DNA of 64,000 bases from Thermoleophilales bacterium. GTDB lineage: Bacteria > Actinomycetota > Thermoleophilia > Solirubrobacterales > 70-9. The notes under the pieces were generated by a model. It saw only the letters and a program-made list of their open reading frames with translations. It had not been told where the DNA came from and did no database searches. Location of the stretch: the NCBI GenBank assembly GCA_020636895.1, contig JACJWZ010000001.1, forward strand, positions 682,001 to 746,000, given 5' to 3'. Of this stretch, positions 60,411 through 64,000 are shown in pieces. Made by a program: the position numbers and the translations under genes. Each line of letters opens with the position of its first letter. Position 1 is the stretch's first letter.

Positions 60411-61907
60411 TCAGCGAACCGGTCGCAGCGGGGGGCACGACGCCGACGGGCCCTCGCAGTAGGGCTGCTCGGGTCGATCGTCCCGGTCGAGCACCTCGGT
60501 GTCGATGGTGAGGAAGGCGATGACGCCGCCGATCACGGCGAGCGCGGCGGTGGCGAGCATCGCGGTGCGGAAGCCGTCCTCCATCGCGGCTGGGTCGTAG
60601 AAGCTATCGCCCGTGAGCCCGGCGATCGCCGGCAGGACGGCCACGGCGAGCAGGCCCGCGACCCTGGCGACCGCGTTGTTGATCCCGGATGCGATGCCCG
60701 CCCGGCGCTCGTCGGCTGCGGCGAGGACCGTCGCCGTCACGGGAGCGACGACGAGGGTCAGCCCGAGACCGAAGACCACGACCGCCGGCAGCACGCTCGT
60801 CGCGTATGGCTCACCCGGCGAGATCCGCGTCATCAGGAGCATCCCGGCGGCGAGGATCAACGGCCCGAGCGTGAGCGGGACGCGGGGCCCGATGCGCTGC
60901 GCCAAGGCACCCGAGCGCGCCGACAGCAGCAGCATGATCAGCGTCACCGGCAGGGTGGCGGCGCCGGCGGCGAGGGGCGTGTAGCCGACCGCGATCTGCA
61001 GGAACGCGACGAGCAGGAAGAAGACGCCTCCCAACGCCGCGTACACGGCGAAGGTGACGAGGTTCGCAGCGGTGAACTGCCGCGAGGAGAACATCGACAG
61101 CGGCATCATCGGGTTCGGGGCGTGTCTCTCGACGATGACGAACGCGACGAGCGCGGCGATCCCGGCGATGGCGCCGACGAGCACGGTGGCGGAGGCGCCG
61201 CCGTCCGGGGCCTGGATCAGCGCGTAGGTCGTGCCCGCGAGGCCGAGCGCGGCCAGCAGGGCGCCCAAGGCGTCGAGCCGCCTGGGCGCGTCGGGATCCC
61301 TCGTCTCGGGCACGTGACGGCGCGCAGAGACGAACACGAACAGCCCGATCGGCACGTTGATCAGGAAGATCAGCCGCCACGAGACCGCCTCGACCAACCA
61401 GCCGCCGAGCAGCGGGCCGATCGCCGTCGCGACCCCGCCGAGCCCCGACCAGGCGCCGATCGCGCGCGCCCGCTCACCGGTCGCGACGGTCGACTCGATG
61501 ATCGCGAGGCTCCCGGGTGTGAGCAGCGCCCCGCCGATCCCCTGCAGGAGGCGGGCGCCGATCAGCGCCTCCGACGTCGGCGCGACCGCGCAGAGCAGCG
61601 AGGCGAGCGTGAACCAGGCGACGCCGAGCGTGAAGACGCGCCGCCGCCCGTAACGGTCCCCCAGCGAACCTCCCAGCAGGATCAGCGATGCCAGCGTCAG
61701 CAGGTATCCGTTGAGGATCCACTGCAGGGAGCTGGTGGTGGCATCGAGGTCCCTGCCGATCGCCGGCAGGGCGACGTTGACAACGGTCCCGTCGAGGAAC
61801 GCGAGGCCGGAGCCGAGCACCGTGACCGCCAGCACCCAGCGCCCGGCCGCGCTTTCGAACGTGATCCCATCCCCGGTCGCCTGCCCTGCGCTGCCTGCCG
61901 TGGCCAT
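60411..61907 (-). CDS. MFS drug exporter of the DHA2 (EmrB/QacA) family
   Basis: A 498-residue transporter with fourteen predicted helices. LAFLDGTVVNVALPAIGRDL (motif D1), LGGSLGDRYGRRRVFTLG (motif A) and GPLLGGWLVEAVSWRLIFLINVPIG (motif C, quoted in parts) mark the DHA2 group, which expels drugs with protons. The soluble tail ends CEGPSASCPPLRPVR with two Cys. ATG 61907 is leaderless with TACCGT. No TetR or MarR gene is adjacent. Confidence 0.93.
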   Translation of the reverse strand: MATAGSAGQATGDGITFESAAGRWVLAVTVLGSGLAFLDGTVVNVALPAIGRDLDATTSSLQWILNGYLLTLASLILLGGSLGDRYGRRRVFTLGVAWFTLASLLCAVAPTSEALIGARLLQGIGGALLTPGSLAIIESTVATGERARAIGAWSGLGGVATAIGPLLGGWLVEAVSWRLIFLINVPIGLFVFVSARRHVPETRDPDAPRRLDALGALLAALGLAGTTYALIQAPDGGASATVLVGAIAGIAALVAFVIVERHAPNPMMPLSMFSSRQFTAANLVTFAVYAALGGVFFLLVAFLQIAVGYTPLAAGAATLPVTLIMLLLSARSGALAQRIGPRVPLTLGPLILAAGMLLMTRISPGEPYATSVLPAVVVFGLGLTLVVAPVTATVLAAADERRAGIASGINNAVARVAGLLAVAVLPAIAGLTGDSFYDPAAMEDGFRTAMLATAALAVIGGVIAFLTIDTEVLDRDDRPEQPYCEGPSASCPPLRPVR

Positions 61908-61914
61908 CGCGCCG

Positions 61915-61920
61915 ACGGTA
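61915..61920 (-). promoter_or_regulatory. -10 hexamer of the MFS exporter (leaderless)
   Basis: TACCGT on the minus strand ends seven bases before ATG 61907. Confidence 0.5.
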
Positions 61921-62095
61921 GCGCAGGCCCTTGCGCCGACGGCCGCAGCATCTCTCGCCGAACGGCATTCGAGGGACGCTCCTCATGGAATCTCACTTGG
62001 AGCCGATAGATTGAGACCGGGAGCAGGGACGCTCCGGAGTGCGGGCCTCGGGTGGACGAGGCGCGTTTGGGATCGGGGCTCTCAGGGGTAGCAGC

Positions 62096-63202
62096 ATGTC
62101 GAACGAGAAGAGCCGCACAAGATCCGTCGCTGCGGTGTCGCCGTTGCCGATCGGAGCGGCCGACGAGACGGCCAGGGACGACCTCATGCAGCGGCGCGAG
62201 CAGACGCGACAGCAGTACGTGCTCGCGGCGATCCTCTTCGTCGGCGGCGGCGTCGGCGCGGTCTTGCCCGACGCGCTGCACGAGCCCGCCCACCCGCCGA
62301 CGATCTACCTGCTGCCGCTGCTCGCGATCGTCTCGGGCGCGGTCACGTTCGCGCTCGCGCCACGGCTCCCACGCAGCGCTCTGCACGTGGTCGCGGTCGT
62401 GGCCGCGCTCGAGGTCGCGCTCACGGCCGGCCTCGCCGATCAGATCTTCGCCGTCTACTTCACCTTCATCGCGATCTTCGCGGCCTACGTGCTCGAAAGC
62501 AGGAGGGCGATCGCGGCCCACGTCGGCTTCGTCTGCCTGCTCGCGTTCGTACCGCTGCTCTACGCGCCCGACGACGCGCGCGAGAACCTCATCCAGGCGC
62601 TCGTCCTCGTGCCCACCTTCGTGCTCGCCGGCGGCGCCGTCGCCTTCCTCCGCGAGCGTCTCGCGGCGAGTGAGTCCCGCTACCGGCAGCTCTCCGAGGT
62701 CGACCCGCTCACCGGGGTGGGCAACTACCGCATGCTGAGCCTGCGCGTTCCGCGGGAGCTCCGCCGCCACCGTCGCCACGGGCGCCCGCTGACCCTGCTC
62801 GTGATCGACCTCGACGACTTCAAGCGGATCAACGACAGCTATGGGCACCAGCGGGGGGACGCGGTCCTGCAGGAGGTCGCCGCCGCGCTTCTCGACAGCG
62901 TTCGCGGCGACGACATCGTCGTCCGTCAAGGCGGGGACGAGTTCGCCGTCGTGGCGCCCGAGACCGACGAGAGCGAGGCGCACGACCTCGCCCGCCGCCT
63001 CGGTGAGGCGATCGCCTCCGTCGCTCCGGATGGAAGCGGGATCGGCGCCTCGATCGGAGCGGCCTACTTCCCTGCCGACGCGGAGACGCTCGAGGGGCTG
63101 CTGGCCGCCGCCGACGCCCGCCTGCGCGGGGCGAAGGGGGAGAAGACGGTCAGCTACGACCGCGATCACGGCTCACGGCGCGCTCACGAACCGCTCGGCT
63201 GA
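62096..63202 (+). CDS. Membrane diguanylate cyclase (GGDEF)
   Basis: Makes c-di-GMP. The 368-residue protein has six helices (about 40-195), without a recognised sensor domain, then a GGDEF domain (about 200-355): EVDPLTGVGNYRML, LLVIDLDDFKRINDSYGHQRGD and the active-site QGGDEFAVVAP. The inhibitory I-site RxxD (RGDD) stands five residues before GGDEF, so product inhibition is expected. ATG 62096 has AGGGG seven bases ahead. A TAGATT (62008-62013) about 85 bases upstream may be the -10, giving a real leader here. Confidence 0.92.
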   Translation: MSNEKSRTRSVAAVSPLPIGAADETARDDLMQRREQTRQQYVLAAILFVGGGVGAVLPDALHEPAHPPTIYLLPLLAIVSGAVTFALAPRLPRSALHVVAVVAALEVALTAGLADQIFAVYFTFIAIFAAYVLESRRAIAAHVGFVCLLAFVPLLYAPDDARENLIQALVLVPTFVLAGGAVAFLRERLAASESRYRQLSEVDPLTGVGNYRMLSLRVPRELRRHRRHGRPLTLLVIDLDDFKRINDSYGHQRGDAVLQEVAAALLDSVRGDDIVVRQGGDEFAVVAPETDESEAHDLARRLGEAIASVAPDGSGIGASIGAAYFPADAETLEGLLAAADARLRGAKGEKTVSYDRDHGSRRAHEPLG

Positions 63203-63273
63203 ATCATCGATCCGCTCAGCGGGGCGGCTCGGTCGCCACCGACGTCCCGCGAGCCTGAGACGGGCCCCGCCGA

Positions 63274-64000
63274 CTACCAGGCCCCGCCGCCCCCGCCGCC
63301 GCTGAACCCGCCGCCTCCGCCGCCGCTGAACCCGCCGCCTCCGCTCGAGGAGGATTGCGGTGCGACCTGAGAGGAGAAGCCGGAGCCGAAGCTGTTGAAG
63401 CTGCCACCGAAGCTGCCGCTGTGGAAGGCGTAGGCGGTCCAAGGCACGTCCGACGCGGCCGCCTCGGTCACCGGGGGCGGGATCCGGCCGGACTTCGCGA
63501 TCCGCTCCGCCGTGCCGAAGGCGACCGCGTAGACGAGGATCCGGCGCCACAGCTCCAGCGTCGCGGGCGGATCGTCGTGGAGCCGCGGGAAGTCCTTCGT
63601 CCAACGCTCGAACGACTGCCACTGGGCGCTGCGCCGGCGCGGCTCGGCCGCCAGTCGCTTCAGCCACACCTTCGGGACTGAGAGCAGGAAGCCGACGGTG
63701 AGGATCATCGCCGCGACCGGGACCGGCACCCGCTGTGTCCGTGTCCACGCGGCGACGATCACGCCGACGAAGAGGAGGGCGACGATCGCCGTCAGGAGCT
63801 CGCGCCATCCGGTCATGTCGCGGTCCCAGCTCACGTGGGTGTGCTCCGCCTCGTCGAGCTGGTTGTTCATGGTCTCCCAGCGAGCGCGCCACACGCTCGA
63901 GTGTCGCGGGACCTCGTCCTTCATCTTGCCGATGGCGACCCAGTTGGAGCCGAGGAGGTTGTCGAAGAAGTCCATCACCGTCACCTCGTAAGGCTGGAGC
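63274..64000 (-). CDS. C-terminal part of a DUF2207-family membrane protein (5' end outside window)
   Basis: The frame is open to the window edge, so GTG 63984 is probably internal and the N-terminal DUF2207 domain lies beyond. Visible: two helices (about LLTAIVALLFVGVIVAAW and VPVAAMILTVGFLLSVP), the segment FERWTKDFPRLHDDPPATLELWRRILVYAVAFG, which is the family's LWExYLVYAxAFG motif (given here as LELWRRILVYAVAFG), and a Ser/Gly tail with GGGFSGGGGGG repeats ending in GAW. The family is common in Gram-positives and of unknown role. It converges on the cyclase. Confidence 0.8.
   Translation of the reverse strand, partial: LQPYEVTVMDFFDNLLGSNWVAIGKMKDEVPRHSSVWRARWETMNNQLDEAEHTHVSWDRDMTGWRELLTAIVALLFVGVIVAAWTRTQRVPVPVAAMILTVGFLLSVPKVWLKRLAAEPRRRSAQWQSFERWTKDFPRLHDDPPATLELWRRILVYAVAFGTAERIAKSGRIPPPVTEAAASDVPWTAYAFHSGSFGGSFNSFGSGFSSQVAPQSSSSGGGGFSGGGGGGFSGGGGGGAW

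Overview
The window is a chromosomal segment of a very GC-rich Gram-positive bacterium, most likely an actinobacterium of the deep-branching Thermoleophilia/Solirubrobacterales type. This is an inference from GC content, GTG/TTG starts, WhiB-free but Rex-, LexA- and TrkA-rich actinobacterial gene content, and the style of the secreted proteins; no rRNA is present to prove it. I see no phage, transposase, integrase or CRISPR. It reads as vertically inherited core plus lineage-specific secreted proteins.

Layout. 1-3.4 kb: three exported or membrane proteins on the minus strand (a seven-bladed propeller, a YpfJ-type metallopeptidase, a small secreted protein). 3.6-9.6 kb: polA, then a compact envelope-stress operon (PspC-LiaF protein, small membrane protein, PspC-histidine kinase, LuxR-type regulator). 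9.8-13.8 kb: a secreted Asp-rich protein, an ECF sigma factor with its own membrane anchor, a YdcZ-type transporter and a geranylgeranyl-reductase-like flavoprotein. 13.8-24.6 kb: rpsA, coaE, a lytic transglycosylase, uvrB, a DivIVA-like coiled-coil protein and uvrA (with a LexA box). 24.7-30 kb: a LysM/VanY peptidase with an unusual leader, an acyltransferase, a lipoprotein and the pantothenate operon (a DUF2520 protein, panC, panB). 30.2-36.5 kb: a long co-directional run with an FmdB zinc ribbon, a family 4 uracil-DNA glycosylase, tsaE-tsaB-rimI-tsaD, a glutaredoxin-like protein, rex, a GCS2-type ligase and a DUF1844 protein. 36.7-38.7 kb: the membrane H+-pyrophosphatase. 38.9-47.3 kb: two paralogous [small membrane protein + APC permease with UspA domain] modules, the second followed by a TrkA pair, with a TetR / flavin oxidase / PhlG-like hydrolase divergon between them. 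47.4-64 kb: a flavoprotein reductase, tRNA-Gln, a lipoprotein, a heterodimeric ABC exporter, transporters, a penicillin-acylase-family enzyme, QOR/SDR/GNAT genes, an MFS exporter, a diguanylate cyclase and the end of a DUF2207 protein.

Two genome-level patterns stand out. More than twenty genes on both strands have a TANNNT hexamer ending 6-10 nt before the start codon, which implies widespread leaderless transcription and fixes several starts (polA at 3605, the lipoprotein at 48842, the small Cys protein at 53396). Two families of dispersed inverted repeats occur between genes. The best candidates for something undescribed are the three-way-junction leader at 24706-24760 ahead of a VanY gene that lacks a normal start codon, the sigma factor fused to a membrane anchor, and the TetR/flavin oxidase/PhlG-like pair. 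Start codons were chosen by reading; no database search was run.
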